Source of the DNA: Nostoc sp. CENA543
GTDB taxonomy: Bacteria; Cyanobacteriota; Cyanobacteriia; Cyanobacteriales; Nostocaceae
Direction: 5' to 3'
NCBI RefSeq assembly: GCF_002896875.1
Contig: NZ_CP023278.1
Location: 5,898,501 to 5,962,500 of the forward strand
DNA: 64,000 nt
This document shows positions 36,789 through 45,858 of this stretch, one piece after another. The notes below the pieces were generated by a model. It was given only the letters and a program-made list of their open reading frames with translations, was not told the DNA's origin and did not search any database. A program made the translations under genes and the position numbers. Each line of letters starts with the position of its first letter. Position 1 is the first letter of the stretch.

Positions 36789-37229
36789 GGTTTAAGGGCA
36801 AATTTCTTAACTGTGTTGGATGTCAGAAAGTAACATTTATTCACAATAGGGATCTTAAACTAATTTCCCATTTTAATTTTTTTCTCCAGAGAATAAGACC
36901 TAACTTGATTCCAGCAAGCTGAAAAATGGCTGATGTAGTAGTAAATCTTAATTTAGTTATGAAATATTGATATTTCTGTCTGAAATTATGTAAACAAACG
37001 TAACGACCAGATCATCTAGCTATAGATAAGTATTTCCTACAGTCTTGACTAAATATGAATTTTAGCAGTAACCCAAGCAGAAAAACATAGTCAGCAAAAT
37101 TACACAAATGTTAAAAAATATAACAAAAATTCAATTTGGTAGTTTATGTTACAGAATTTTTGCTAATCTAATTAATAGAGAGGAATACAAATTAATCCAA
37201 TATTTCTAAATCCATAGGGAGCCTGTGTT
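36789..37229. other. Divergent promoter region
   Basis: This 441-bp AT-rich region lies between the ferritin-like gene and the 67-residue gene. GTAAACAAACGTAAC near 36990-37004 is close to an NtcA box (GTA-N8-TAA) but imperfect. No repeat block or hairpin was noticed. Confidence 0.5.
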
Positions 37230-37433
37230 ATGTCTATTCAAGAAAAATCTCGCGCGATTATGATGCGTCAATATCAGCAAGTTAAGAATCGTCAACAATC
37301 GATGTTGATGCGCGCAGCACAAGAACTCGGTCTTCCTGCTGAAGAAATGTCCCACTATTGGAATCCCATTCAAGGAAAGATTGACCCCACAACCAGAGCA
37401 ATCTACGGTCGTAGTAATGCAGCAATGAGCTAG
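37230..37433 (+). CDS. Small conserved-looking protein, unknown function
   Basis: A 67-residue basic protein with no signal peptide or membrane segment. The first half is helical and rich in Gln, Met and Arg (RAIMMRQYQQVKNRQQSMLM); the second half has LGLPAEEMSHYWNPIQGKID. A good hairpin follows the stop codon, and the coding region is clean, which supports a real gene. The family is not one I can name. It is divergent from the ferritin-like gene. Confidence 0.7.
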   Translation: MSIQEKSRAIMMRQYQQVKNRQQSMLMRAAQELGLPAEEMSHYWNPIQGKIDPTTRAIYGRSNAAMS

Positions 37434-37458
37434 ATTTTTGATCAGTGTTTGCAGCCAA

Positions 37459-37491
37459 GGGAAGTAATTTGTACGAGAAATTACTTCCTTT
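37459..37491 (+). terminator. Terminator-like hairpin after the 67-residue gene
   Basis: AAGGGAAGTAATTT pairs with AAATTACTTCCTT (one bulged G) around a 7-base loop, 26 bases after the stop codon. The T tract is short, so it may be a terminator or a processing/stability hairpin. Confidence 0.6.
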
Positions 37492-37715
37492 GATCTATTG
37501 ACATACACCCCAGATCAAGGAAAATATCTGAGGCTGAAGCGGAAATTACGGACATTTTCTTCATAGAATCAACATAAATTGTATGTTTCGTTGAAGATGG
37601 TGCGATCGCATTCTGTAATTTTTACTCTGATGCCCGGAAATAGCGGTGTTTACCAGAAAACATACCGTTGATATTTTCACTGAACTGCCGAGTGTATGTT
37701 GTAGGTTGAAGATCG

Positions 37716-38678
37716 ATGGGTAACTCAATTTGTCTAGTTTGTGCTGCGGACGATAACTTTTCTATGCCTCTAGCTGCAACTACTCGTTCAGTTGTGGCTA
37801 ATCTCACTAATGAACAGCACTTAGTTCTCTATGTTATAGATGGTGGGATTAGTCGAGTTAATAAAAGCAGAATTATCCAAAATCTCAAATCTGAGCAAGT
37901 TAGTCTCAAGTGGCTGAAGGTCAAAAAATCAAAATTTAAGCACCTACAGACATCTTCTAGTATTACTATTGCCGCCTATTACCGGATTTTAATCCCAGAA
38001 CTTTTACCACCAGAAATTGATAAAGCCATTTATCTAGATAGTGATGTCATTGTGAGATGCAGTTTGCAAGAACTGTGGAATCTTGATATTCAAGATAACT
38101 ATCTTTTGGCAATACCAGATATGGGAGCAACCTATGTTTCCTCACCCAGAGGACTGATTAATTATCAAGAATTAGGTCTTGCACCTGACTGCAAATACTT
38201 TAATTCTGGTGTACTGGTGATGAATCTTAAAAAATGGCGACAAGAGAAAACCAGTCAAAAAATCTTTGCATATTTAGATAAATACAAAAAGTATATTCGT
38301 TGGCATGACCAAGATGCCATGAACGCAGTTTTAGCAGGTCAATGGGAAGCTATTGATTCCCGATGGAATCAAATGCCATACCTCTTTAAATATCCCTCTT
38401 GGCAAAATAGCCCTTTTAGTGAAGAGGAATATGATCATCTGGTGCATCATCCTTTTATTGTGCATTTTGCTTCTCGTGATAAACCTTGGCACGAGAATTG
38501 TAGTCATCCCCAAAAGAGTTTATTTTTTGAGCATTTGGATAGTAAGATTTGGTCTACTTGGCAAGATGAACAATTAGCCAAAAAACAAAGACAGCAAAAC
38601 CTAGATCCTGTTTCCAAACTATATATTTCCTTCAAACAGAAAGTTAAATTTCTCTTTAAAGAATTAATCAAATCTTAG
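37716..38678 (+). CDS. Family 8 glycosyltransferase
   Basis: A 320-residue GT8-type retaining glycosyltransferase, as in LPS galactosyl/glucosyltransferases. The metal-binding DXD motif is YLDSDVIV (Asp108-Asp110), the conserved FNSGVLVMNL block is at 162-171, and HDQDAMNAVL at 197-206 and HFASRDKPW near 249-257 complete the family pattern. It probably adds a hexose from a UDP-sugar to lipopolysaccharide, exopolysaccharide or another acceptor; the acceptor is not known. It converges on glnA, with a shared hairpin between them. Confidence 0.9.
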   Translation: MGNSICLVCAADDNFSMPLAATTRSVVANLTNEQHLVLYVIDGGISRVNKSRIIQNLKSEQVSLKWLKVKKSKFKHLQTSSSITIAAYYRILIPELLPPEIDKAIYLDSDVIVRCSLQELWNLDIQDNYLLAIPDMGATYVSSPRGLINYQELGLAPDCKYFNSGVLVMNLKKWRQEKTSQKIFAYLDKYKKYIRWHDQDAMNAVLAGQWEAIDSRWNQMPYLFKYPSWQNSPFSEEEYDHLVHHPFIVHFASRDKPWHENCSHPQKSLFFEHLDSKIWSTWQDEQLAKKQRQQNLDPVSKLYISFKQKVKFLFKELIKS

Positions 38679-38689
38679 CTAGCTGATTG

Positions 38690-38714
38690 AAAAAAGCCAC
38701 CCAAAAGGGTGGCT
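38690..38714 (-). terminator. glnA terminator
   Basis: AGCCACCC, loop AAAA, GGGTGGCT is a perfect 8-bp stem. Read on the minus strand it is followed by a run of T residues (A residues at 38690-38695 on the plus strand), so it is a canonical terminator for glnA, 40 bases after its stop. It lies between convergent genes and may also act weakly on the glycosyltransferase transcript. Confidence 0.88.
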
Positions 38715-38753
38715 AAATTATTTCTGGAATTATAGGTTGCCAACAAATGTTAA

Positions 38754-40169
38754 TTAAACGTCGTAATAGAGGTAGAACTCATAGGGATGAGGACGCAATT
38801 GTAACTGTTTAACTTCGTTAGCTAGCTTGTAATCAATCCAGTTTTGGATAAAGTCTTCAGTGAATACGCCTGATTCTGTCAAGAAGGCGTGGTCATTCTC
38901 CAGTGCTTCCAATGCCAATTCTAGAGAACCGGGGGTGGAAGGAACTTTCGCCAGTTCTTCTGGAGAGAGTTCATAGATATTTTTATCTAAAGGTTCACCA
39001 GGATGGATTTTGTTCTTGATACCATCGATACCAGCACACAGCATCGCTGCAAATGCCAAGTAGGGGTTAGAAGTAGCGTCTGGACAACGGAACTCTAAAC
39101 GCTTGGCTTTGGGGTTAGTACCAGACAGAGGAATACGAACAGAAGCAGAACGATTACCTTGGGAGTAAGCCAGGTTTACTGGTGCTTCATAGCCAGGTAC
39201 TAGACGCTTGTAGGAGTTGGTGGAGGGGTTGGTGATAGCCAACAATGCTGGTGCGTGTTTGAGAATACCACCAATGTAGTACAGTGCCATGTCACTCAAG
39301 CCAGCATACTTGTCGCCGGCAAACAGAGGTTTACCGTCTTTCCAAATAGACTGGTGGGTGTGCATACCAGAACCATTATCGCCAAATACTGGTTTGGGCA
39401 TGAAGGTAACGGTTCTGCCATATTTTTTAGCAACGTTTTTGATGACATATTTGTAAGTCATCAACCAGTCAGCCGCTTCGATTAACTTCCCAAAGCGGAA
39501 GCCCAATTCACACTGGCCACCGGTAGCTACTTCGTGGTGATGCTTTTCAATAGGCACACCTAGTTTTGCCATCGTCAACAGCATTTCTGTCCGCATGTCT
39601 TGGAATGTGTCTGTTGGCGAAACTGGGAAGTAACCTTCTTTGAAGCGAGTTTTGTAACCAAGGTTGGGGCTTTCTTTTCTACCGAAATTCCAACGGCCTT
39701 CTACAGAATCTACGTGGTAGTATCCCTCGTTGGCAGTTTGGTCATAGCGGACATCATCAAAAATGAAGAATTCAGCTTCAGGGCCAAAGAAAGCTGTGTC
39801 ACCAAGACCGGTAGAAACCAAGTAGTCTATTGCTTTTTGGGCAATAACCCGTGGGCAACGGTTATACCATTCGCCAGTACGAGGTTCTTTGATGCTACAA
39901 ACAATACTTAATGTTGGCTCTTCCATGAATGGGTCGATCCAAGCAGTGTTAGGATCTAGCACCATTGTCATGTCTGATTCTTCGATGCCTTTCCAACCCC
40001 GAATGCTGGAACCGTCGAAGGGTACACCATCAGAGAATGAACTTTCGTCAATTTGGTCTTGGTACACGGTGAGGTGCTGCCAAGTGCCGAGTGTATCGAC
40101 GAATTTCAAGTCAATCATCTGGATGTTTTGGTCTTTAATCAGCTTCAAGACTTCTTGTGGGGTTGTCAT
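38754..40169 (-). CDS. glnA: Glutamine synthetase type I
   Basis: Makes glutamine from glutamate, ammonium and ATP; it is the main entry of ammonium in cyanobacteria, including ammonium from N2 in heterocysts. The 471-residue length fits GS-I. Seen motifs are FDGSSIRGW near 50-58, the metal/active-site [20 protein letters not shown] and [18 protein letters not shown]. Cyanobacterial GS-I is controlled mainly by small inactivating factors (IF7/IF17) and not by adenylylation; no gif gene is seen here. Upstream, an NtcA box and a well-spaced -10 element show nitrogen-controlled transcription. It ends in a strong terminator. Confidence 0.98.
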   Translation of the reverse strand: MTTPQEVLKLIKDQNIQMIDLKFVDTLGTWQHLTVYQDQIDESSFSDGVPFDGSSIRGWKGIEESDMTMVLDPNTAWIDPFMEEPTLSIVCSIKEPRTGEWYNRCPRVIAQKAIDYLVSTGLGDTAFFGPEAEFFIFDDVRYDQTANEGYYHVDSVEGRWNFGRKESPNLGYKTRFKEGYFPVSPTDTFQDMRTEMLLTMAKLGVPIEKHHHEVATGGQCELGFRFGKLIEAADWLMTYKYVIKNVAKKYGRTVTFMPKPVFGDNGSGMHTHQSIWKDGKPLFAGDKYAGLSDMALYYIGGILKHAPALLAITNPSTNSYKRLVPGYEAPVNLAYSQGNRSASVRIPLSGTNPKAKRLEFRCPDATSNPYLAFAAMLCAGIDGIKNKIHPGEPLDKNIYELSPEELAKVPSTPGSLELALEALENDHAFLTESGVFTEDFIQNWIDYKLANEVKQLQLRPHPYEFYLYYDV

Positions 40170-40529
40170 TTTTACTCCTTCTCTGCCAATTTCTTAACGT
40201 CAAACCAGAATCTTGCCAAAGCATCCTGACCCTACTGAGCGGAACAAAGTTGTGACACACCTGAAATATCGTAGATTCTCAACATTAGAGAGTTTTGTAG
40301 CCTTTGTTACAGATTCTCTGGATTACAGGTAATATTAACCTTTCTTTCGACATCTGCACAAAAGGGGGAAAGTTAATCTCAGAGGGGTCAACTTTGACAT
40401 AGAATCCATAAATAATGGAAAGATGGTTTTTGTGCCAAATCTATATTTAAATAGCACAAAAATTTACTGGTGCGTAAGTGCAGCCAAATAAATATCAAAC
40501 CAAGATAGCAACGATTGGGAGAAGAATGA
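40170..40529. other. Divergent glnA / apcF promoter region
   Basis: This 360-bp gap holds the NtcA-activated glnA promoter (40268-40310, listed separately) and, on the other strand, the apcF promoter. A GGGAGAAG ribosome-binding site precedes the apcF ATG by a few bases. Confidence 0.75.
40268..40310 (-). promoter_or_regulatory. NtcA-activated glnA promoter
   Basis: On the minus strand GTAACAAAGGCTAC (40310-40297) is a perfect GTA-N8-TAC NtcA box. After 23 bases comes TACGAT (40273-40268), a TAN3T-type -10 element. This spacing is the canonical class II arrangement of NtcA-activated promoters, in which the box replaces the -35 element. It closely resembles the known Anabaena glnA promoter. 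Confidence 0.92.
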
Positions 40530-41039
40530 ATGCGTGACGCGGTAACAACCTTAATTAAGAATTATGACGTAACTGGTCGTTATTTTGACCGGGATGCGAT
40601 TGATAGCTTGAAATCCTATTTTGAGAGTGGTACAGCTCGCGTGCAAGCTGCGGCTGCAATTAACTCCAATGCGGCTGCACTAGTGAAGCAAGCTGGTGCT
40701 AAGTTGTTTGAAGAACTGCCAGAACTGATTCGTCCTGGTGGTAACGCTTATACAACTCGCCGTTACGCAGCTTGTTTGCGGGATATGGACTACTACCTGC
40801 GCTACGCTACATACGCGCTGGTTGCTGGTAATACCAATGTTTTAGACGAGCGTGTGCTGCAAGGCCTCAGAGAAACTTACAATTCTTTGAGTGTGCCTAT
40901 TGCTCCCACAGTTCGTGGTGTACAGATTCTCAAGGATTTGGTGAAAGAACAGGTAGCTGCTGCTGGTGTTGCTAACACTGCTTTTGTTGATGAGCCTTTT
41001 GACCACATCACTCGTGAATTAAGCGAACAGGATGTGTAA
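40530..41039 (+). CDS. apcF: Allophycocyanin beta-18 subunit
   Basis: ApcF replaces one allophycocyanin beta subunit in the phycobilisome core, next to the ApcE terminal emitter, and helps pass light energy to the photosystems. The 169-residue length and the sequence MRDAVTTLIKNYDVTGRYFD fit ApcF better than ApcB. Cys82 in RRYAACLRDMDYY is the phycocyanobilin attachment site, and Asn72 is at the position methylated in beta subunits. It stands alone, as usual for apcF, and has a strong terminator after it. Confidence 0.93.
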   Translation: MRDAVTTLIKNYDVTGRYFDRDAIDSLKSYFESGTARVQAAAAINSNAAALVKQAGAKLFEELPELIRPGGNAYTTRRYAACLRDMDYYLRYATYALVAGNTNVLDERVLQGLRETYNSLSVPIAPTVRGVQILKDLVKEQVAAAGVANTAFVDEPFDHITRELSEQDV

Positions 41040-41043
41040 GCAG

Positions 41044-41074
41044 AGGGACTGGGGATTGGGGACTGGGTACTGGG
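41044..41074. repeat. GGGGACT/GGGGATT heptamer run
   Basis: Four imperfect heptamers of the GGGGATT/GGGGACT kind follow the apcF stop codon directly. The same unit recurs at many other gaps in this window. Confidence 0.75.
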
Positions 41075-41136
41075 ATGTTTTTCTCAAGATTCAGCACTCA
41101 AGACTCAGCACTGTGCCTTTTATCTAAATTTTTGTG

Positions 41137-41182
41137 AAGCGATCGCTTGTCCTCTAGAGTTAGTCAGGCGATCGCTTTTTTT
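41137..41182 (+). terminator. apcF terminator built from HIP1 octamers
   Basis: AAGCGATCGC and GCGATCGCTT form a perfect 10-bp stem around a 21-base loop, followed by a run of T residues (41176-41182). Each arm contains a HIP1 octamer (GCGATCGC), so the terminator is made from two copies of this abundant cyanobacterial palindrome. Confidence 0.82.
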
Positions 41183-41258
41183 GTTGCAATTCTTAAATTA
41201 CTTGCAGATGTTAGGATATCGCCAAGTGATATCGCTCAAAACTTAAAAAATTGAGATT

Positions 41259-41834
41259 ATGATTGCTTCCCCTCAAGAAAATTACCTCGTCACGCCGGAA
41301 GAATACTTACAACTAGAGGAACAAGGTCAAGAAAAACACGAATATATTAATGGCTATATCTACGCAATGGCTGGTGCAAGTGACCCCCACGTTACTATTG
41401 CAGGAAACTTATTTGCACTTCTGAGGAATCATGTACGCGGTTCTGGTTGTCGCGTTTATATGAGTGATATGAAAGCTCGAATTGAGTCTTTAAATCGCTT
41501 TTATTATCCTGACGTGATGGTAACTTGTGACCAACGTGACCAAGAAACACCAAACTATAAAAGATTTCCTTGCCTAATCGTTGAGGTTTTATCTGATTCT
41601 ACAGAGGCTTTTGATAGGGGTGATAAATTCGCGGATTATCAAGTTTTAGAAAGTTTACAAGAGTACGTTTTAATTAACACTAAACGTCAACGGGTTGAAT
41701 GTTTTCGGCGGAACGAACCAGGATTGTGGATTTTGCAATCATACACATCAGCACAGGAATCATTCAGTCTCAACAGTGTAAAATTTGAGGGGACAATGGC
41801 TGCACTTTATGAGGATGTAGTTTTTGTCAGTTAA
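41259..41834 (+). CDS. Uma2 family (DUF820) putative endonuclease
   Basis: A 191-residue Uma2/DUF820 protein and the third of this family in the window. Typical features are YLVTPEEYLQLEEQ at the N-terminus, HEYINGYIYAMAGASDPH, the PDVMVTCD motif at about 88-95, FPCLIVEVLSDSTEAFDRGDKF at about 106-127 and EYVLINTKRQRVE. The Asp/Glu/Lys set suits a PD-(D/E)XK fold. It is a single gene; its target is unknown. Confidence 0.88.
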   Translation: MIASPQENYLVTPEEYLQLEEQGQEKHEYINGYIYAMAGASDPHVTIAGNLFALLRNHVRGSGCRVYMSDMKARIESLNRFYYPDVMVTCDQRDQETPNYKRFPCLIVEVLSDSTEAFDRGDKFADYQVLESLQEYVLINTKRQRVECFRRNEPGLWILQSYTSAQESFSLNSVKFEGTMAALYEDVVFVS

Positions 41835-41961
41835 CCTGTCCTTAAAAAATTAAGGTACGCTTGCTCATTATTTAGTAAACTATGTATCTATTGATGACTG
41901 CACAGCTTCCTAACTTAGCGGAAGCATAGAAAGAAGCAGGGATATAGATTACACAAAAGTT

Positions 41962-43770
41962 ATGCCGCTTATAGTTCAGAAATTCGGTGGTACATCTGTC
42001 GGTTCAGTCGAACGTATCCAAGCTGTTGCCCAGCGTGTTTACAAAACGGTTAAAGCTGGCAATTCATTGGTGGTGGTAGTTTCGGCAATGGGAAAAACCA
42101 CCGATGGACTCGTTAAGCTAGCCAATGAAATTTCTCGCAATCCCAACCGCCGAGAAATGGATATGCTGTTGTCCACAGGGGAGCAAGTTACGATTGCTTT
42201 GCTGAGTATGGCGTTGCAGGAAATTGGACAGCCAGCTATTTCTATGACTGGCGCGCAGGTAGGTATTGTTACAGAAGCGGAACATACTCGCGCACGGATT
42301 TTGCAGATTGAAACCGAACGGGTGCAGCGTCACTTAAATGATGGTAAAGTCGTGGTCGTTGCTGGTTTCCAAGGAATTTCTAGTAATGGTGAATTAGAAA
42401 TTACCACTTTAGGGCGTGGTGGTTCTGATACTTCGGCGGTAGCTTTAGCGGCAGCTTTACGAGCAGACTTTTGTGAAATTTATACCGATGTACCAGGGAT
42501 TTTAACTACAGACCCCCGCTTAGTTCCTGAAGCACAGTTAATGGCGGAAATCACCTGTAATGAAATGCTGGAACTCGCTAGTTTAGGGGCGAAAGTCTTA
42601 CATCCTCGTGCAGTGGAAATAGCGCGGAATTACTGTGTACCGTTAGTAGTGAGGTCTAGTTGGACTGATGACCCTGGAACTTGGGTGACAACTCCCCCAC
42701 ACGAAGAGCGATCGCTGATTAATTTGGAAATTGCCCGACCTGTAGATGCTGTAGAATTTGACAGTAATCAAGCGAAGGTGGCTTTGTTGCGTGTCCCCGA
42801 TAAACCAGGGGTGGCAGCTAAGTTATTTGGAGAAATTTCCCGACAACAGGTAGACGTAGATTTAATTATTCAATCAATTCATGAAGGTAATAGTAATGAT
42901 ATTGCCTTCACAGTCACCACACCCATATTAAAACGCGCCGAAGCAGTAGCCTCAGCCATCGCGCCAGCTTTGCGGAGTAACGCTAATCCCAACACTGACG
43001 AAGCTGAGGTAATGGTAGAACAAGACATTGCCAAAGTCAGTATTTCCGGTGCAGGGATGATTGGCCGTCCTGGAGTCGCTGCCAAGATGTTCGCCACCCT
43101 CGCCTCAGCTGGGGTGAACATCCAAATGATTTCCACCAGTGAGGTGAAAGTTAGCTGTGTAATTGATGCCAGTGATGGCGATCGCGCCGTAGCTGCATTA
43201 TGTCAAGCTTTTGAAATAGTAGCTTCCCCAGCTTCCCCAATTTCCCTAGCTTCTTCAACTGCACCCCCAGTGCGCGGTGTAGCTTTAGATTTAAATCAAG
43301 CGCGGTTGGCAATTCGTCAAGTCCCAGATCGTCCGGGAATGTCGGCTAAATTGTTTGGTATTTTGGCACAGCATAACATCAGTGTAGATATGATTATTCA
43401 GTCTCAACGCTGTCGCGTAATTGATGGTGTAGCAAGACGAGATATTGCCTTTACCGTCCCCCGTATGGATGGAGAAAACGCACTCCAATTACTCACAACT
43501 GCTGCTACAGACTTAGGATGGGGCGATGTCATTTTAGATAGTGCGATCGCCAAAGTCAGTATCGTTGGTGCAGGGATGGTAGGACAACCAGGTGTAGCCG
43601 CGAAAATGTTTGACGCATTAGCGAAACACCAAATTAATATCCAAATGATTGCCACCTCAGAGATTAAAATCAGCTGCGTCGTCTCTCAAGAACAAGGTGT
43701 ACAAGCCTTACAAGTCATTCACGCCGCCTTTGATTTAGCTGGTAGCGAGAAGTTTGTTGTACCTGTTTAG
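41962..43770 (+). CDS. lysC: Aspartate kinase with four ACT domains
   Basis: First enzyme of the aspartate family pathway (Lys, Thr, Met, Ile), phosphorylating aspartate. Residues 1-245 are the kinase domain (VQKFGGTSVGS at the N-terminus, TTLGRGGSDTSA near 154-165). Residues about 265-600 contain two ACT pairs, recognised by the repeated phrases VALLRVPDKPGVAAKLF, VSISGAGMIGRPGVAAKMF, LAIRQVPDRPGMSAKLF and VSIVGAGMVGQPGVAAKMF. The duplicated ACT pair (602 residues instead of about 405) is a known cyanobacterial form and should bind the feedback effectors lysine and threonine. Confidence 0.95.
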   Translation: MPLIVQKFGGTSVGSVERIQAVAQRVYKTVKAGNSLVVVVSAMGKTTDGLVKLANEISRNPNRREMDMLLSTGEQVTIALLSMALQEIGQPAISMTGAQVGIVTEAEHTRARILQIETERVQRHLNDGKVVVVAGFQGISSNGELEITTLGRGGSDTSAVALAAALRADFCEIYTDVPGILTTDPRLVPEAQLMAEITCNEMLELASLGAKVLHPRAVEIARNYCVPLVVRSSWTDDPGTWVTTPPHEERSLINLEIARPVDAVEFDSNQAKVALLRVPDKPGVAAKLFGEISRQQVDVDLIIQSIHEGNSNDIAFTVTTPILKRAEAVASAIAPALRSNANPNTDEAEVMVEQDIAKVSISGAGMIGRPGVAAKMFATLASAGVNIQMISTSEVKVSCVIDASDGDRAVAALCQAFEIVASPASPISLASSTAPPVRGVALDLNQARLAIRQVPDRPGMSAKLFGILAQHNISVDMIIQSQRCRVIDGVARRDIAFTVPRMDGENALQLLTTAATDLGWGDVILDSAIAKVSIVGAGMVGQPGVAAKMFDALAKHQINIQMIATSEIKISCVVSQEQGVQALQVIHAAFDLAGSEKFVVPV

Positions 43771-43773
43771 GTA

Positions 43774-43873
43774 GGGCATTGGGAATGGGGAATTGGGCAT
43801 TGGAAGGTAGACAAGGTAGAAGAAATGACTAATGACTAATGACTATTGACTAATGATTAATGACTATTGACCA
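43774..43873. repeat. Mixed STRR block between lysC and the MlaE gene
   Basis: GGGCATT/GGGAATGGGG units, a GGTAGACAA unit like those at 2152-2182, and then ATGACTA/TTGACTA heptamers fill the gap between two convergent genes, ending at the last codon of the permease gene. Confidence 0.85.
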
Positions 43874-43874
43874 A

Positions 43875-44648
43875 TCACAACGCTGGGGTTCCATATAGTG
43901 TCAAAGATAGGAAAAAATCTGCTATAAAAATTGCTACCCAGGTAGTAACAACTGCTGTTGTGGCGGATTCTCCTACTTCTTTTGCACCACCTCTAGTTGT
44001 TAAACCCCAGCTACAGCCGTTTATTGAAACTATTGCTCCGAAAATTAAACCTTTGAGCAAAATAGTAAATATATCTTTTGTTTCTAAAAAATCTTGGACT
44101 GAATTTAAAAATATTTCTGGAGTCACTTGATAAAATTGTGCAGCCGCAAAAATGCCTCCCATGATGCCTATAACTAAAGAGAAAATCATCATAAAAGGCA
44201 TCATTAAACAACAAGCAATGACTCTAGGTAAAACTAAATAATCAATAGGGTTGGTTTTCAGCATATATAGCGCGTCAATTTGTTCTGTGACACGCATGGC
44301 ACCAATTTCCGCCGCAAAAGCAGAACCCACTTGTCCTGCAATAATACTTGCTGTCAAAATCGGGGCTAATTCTCGACAAAACGCTAAGGCAAACGCACCG
44401 CCTACAGTGCTGACAGCACCAAATTTTACTAATTCTCTAGCAGTTTGAATAGTGAAAATCATGCCGGAAAAAACACTCACTAACAAAACTGGGGATATAG
44501 AAGCAGGCCCCGCAGTGACCATATGCTCAATTATTTTTTGGTAGTAAGTCTTTCCTTGAATTAAACGTAAACAAACTTGACCAAAAAGTAACACTGCCGC
44601 AAAACAGCGTACGATCCATAATTGCTCTAGGTTTTTCTGGTGTGGCAA
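43875..44648 (-). CDS. MlaE-family lipid ABC transporter permease
   Basis: A 257-residue integral membrane protein of the MlaE/TGD1 (DUF140) family, with about five membrane segments. It shows the family signatures VSVFSGMIFTIQTARELVKFGA, FCRELAPILTASIIAGQVGSAFAAEIGAM and TEQIDALYMLKTNPIDYLVLPR. With an MlaF-type ATPase and an MCE-domain protein it would move phospholipids between membranes; those partners are not next to it. The last codons touch a tandem repeat block. Confidence 0.92.
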   Translation of the reverse strand: MPHQKNLEQLWIVRCFAAVLLFGQVCLRLIQGKTYYQKIIEHMVTAGPASISPVLLVSVFSGMIFTIQTARELVKFGAVSTVGGAFALAFCRELAPILTASIIAGQVGSAFAAEIGAMRVTEQIDALYMLKTNPIDYLVLPRVIACCLMMPFMMIFSLVIGIMGGIFAAAQFYQVTPEIFLNSVQDFLETKDIFTILLKGLIFGAIVSINGCSWGLTTRGGAKEVGESATTAVVTTWVAIFIADFFLSLTLYGTPAL

Positions 44649-45012
44649 CTTTACTACTGATTGAATGTTTTGGTGGAAATTTATTGCTCTGTCAGTCAGC
44701 CTAATTTCAATATAATAGGCTATTTTTATGTACTGGGTCTTATTTTTAGCCTTATTTTAAATAATAGAATTAACATATCAATAATTAGTCTCAAAAACGT
44801 CATACTGATTCTCTAAGAAGAGACACCACACGATTTTGGGCTATAGCAAGTATTTTAAAAAATCTCTGTATACCTCTGCGCTCAACTCTGCGTACTTGGC
44901 GTTAAAAAATCAAATCAGCCTTTTTTATGAGATAAAAAATCCCTGTTCGTTAACTAAACAGGGAGTGAAAATTAAAAAAACCGTCTAATTACTATCTAGC
45001 GATCGCTGATTA
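44649..45012. other. Intergenic region with terminator
   Basis: This 364-bp gap contains the promoter side of the MlaE-type gene on the left and the terminator of the M56/BlaI operon on the right (44933-44964). No gene was seen. Confidence 0.65.
44933..44964 (-). terminator. Terminator of the blaI-M56 operon
   Basis: TCCCTGTT and AACAGGGA form an 8-bp stem with a 9-base loop. On the minus strand the hairpin is followed by a T-rich run (A residues at 44934-44939 on the plus strand). It lies about 50 bases after the M56 gene stop. Confidence 0.85.
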
Positions 45013-45858
45013 TCAAGTGTGAAATATCACAGTTAGTAAAGGCACAAATGCTAAGAAAAATGTATGCCAAGATGGTAATTTCATTTCTGGGGTAGTGGCG
45101 ACTGGTGCGAGTAAAGCTTCAATTCTTTGTTCTAAGCGTTCACCGACTCCATCACCTAAAGCTGCACAGCAAATTTCAGAATGAGCAAATGCAGAACCAT
45201 TACTGACTACTAATAAAAGTGATTCCGCTAGCACTAAGGGGTCTACTTGAGATGCGGCGTAATGATCAGCGCGGAGTTCTCGCAGCACTAACAATTCTTG
45301 CCATAATGGTTCGGTGTTGGGTAGCCAAGCTGTACAGGTGCGTATCCAACCCAGCCAGAAAAACCAAAATGTATCTTTGTAGTGATGATGTCCTTGTTCG
45401 TGTGCTAAAACGCTTTCTACATGCTCTGGAGAGAGTGTTTCTAATAGTCCTTGACTAACTACTAATTCTGGCTGCCAAAAACCAATTTGACCAGCAAATA
45501 AAGCCTGTGTATTCAACAGTCTAATGGGTTTACCTGCAAAATTCACCAAGGGACAATTCCGGGCAGATTGTAGCGATCGCCAACCTTGGTAAGCTAATTT
45601 GAGACACAAACTCGAAAAAACGCTCAAAACCATCAAAGCTAGGGAATAGCTCAACCAACCAGTGTACATCCCGCCCATTTGACCTTGCGGCCCCATACAC
45701 AATAGCGAGATTGCAGTCATGAAAATTAGCAAGGGTGGGAACAAGAACAAAAACAGCGACCTTCGCCAGCGCATTTCCCAACTACCTGGGGAATGAACTT
45801 TGGAGCAGCGCAATATCAACGCTACTACCAAAGTAATGACAATCATTAGTAGGTGCAT
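45013..45858 (-). CDS. M56-family (BlaR1/MecR1-like) membrane metalloprotease
   Basis: A 281-residue membrane protein with hydrophobic segments at about 1-16, 33-55, 70-90 and at the C-terminus (about 262-280). The zinc protease motif HEQGHHH is at 153-159. It is the transmembrane protease half of BlaR1/MecR1 without a penicillin-binding sensor domain. Its start overlaps the stop of the BlaI-type gene by one base, so the two form a coupled pair. By analogy it would cleave or trigger removal of the repressor in response to an unknown signal; beta-lactam sensing is not supported by the domain content. Confidence 0.88.
   Translation of the reverse strand: MHLLMIVITLVVALILRCSKVHSPGSWEMRWRRSLFLFLFPPLLIFMTAISLLCMGPQGQMGGMYTGWLSYSLALMVLSVFSSLCLKLAYQGWRSLQSARNCPLVNFAGKPIRLLNTQALFAGQIGFWQPELVVSQGLLETLSPEHVESVLAHEQGHHHYKDTFWFFWLGWIRTCTAWLPNTEPLWQELLVLRELRADHYAASQVDPLVLAESLLLVVSNGSAFAHSEICCAALGDGVGERLEQRIEALLAPVATTPEMKLPSWHTFFLAFVPLLTVIFHT

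Noticed and set aside
36990-37004. GTAAACAAACGTAAC as an NtcA site for the 67-residue gene
   Set aside because: The right half-site is TAA and not TAC, and the distance to the gene is over 200 bases with no paired -10 element.
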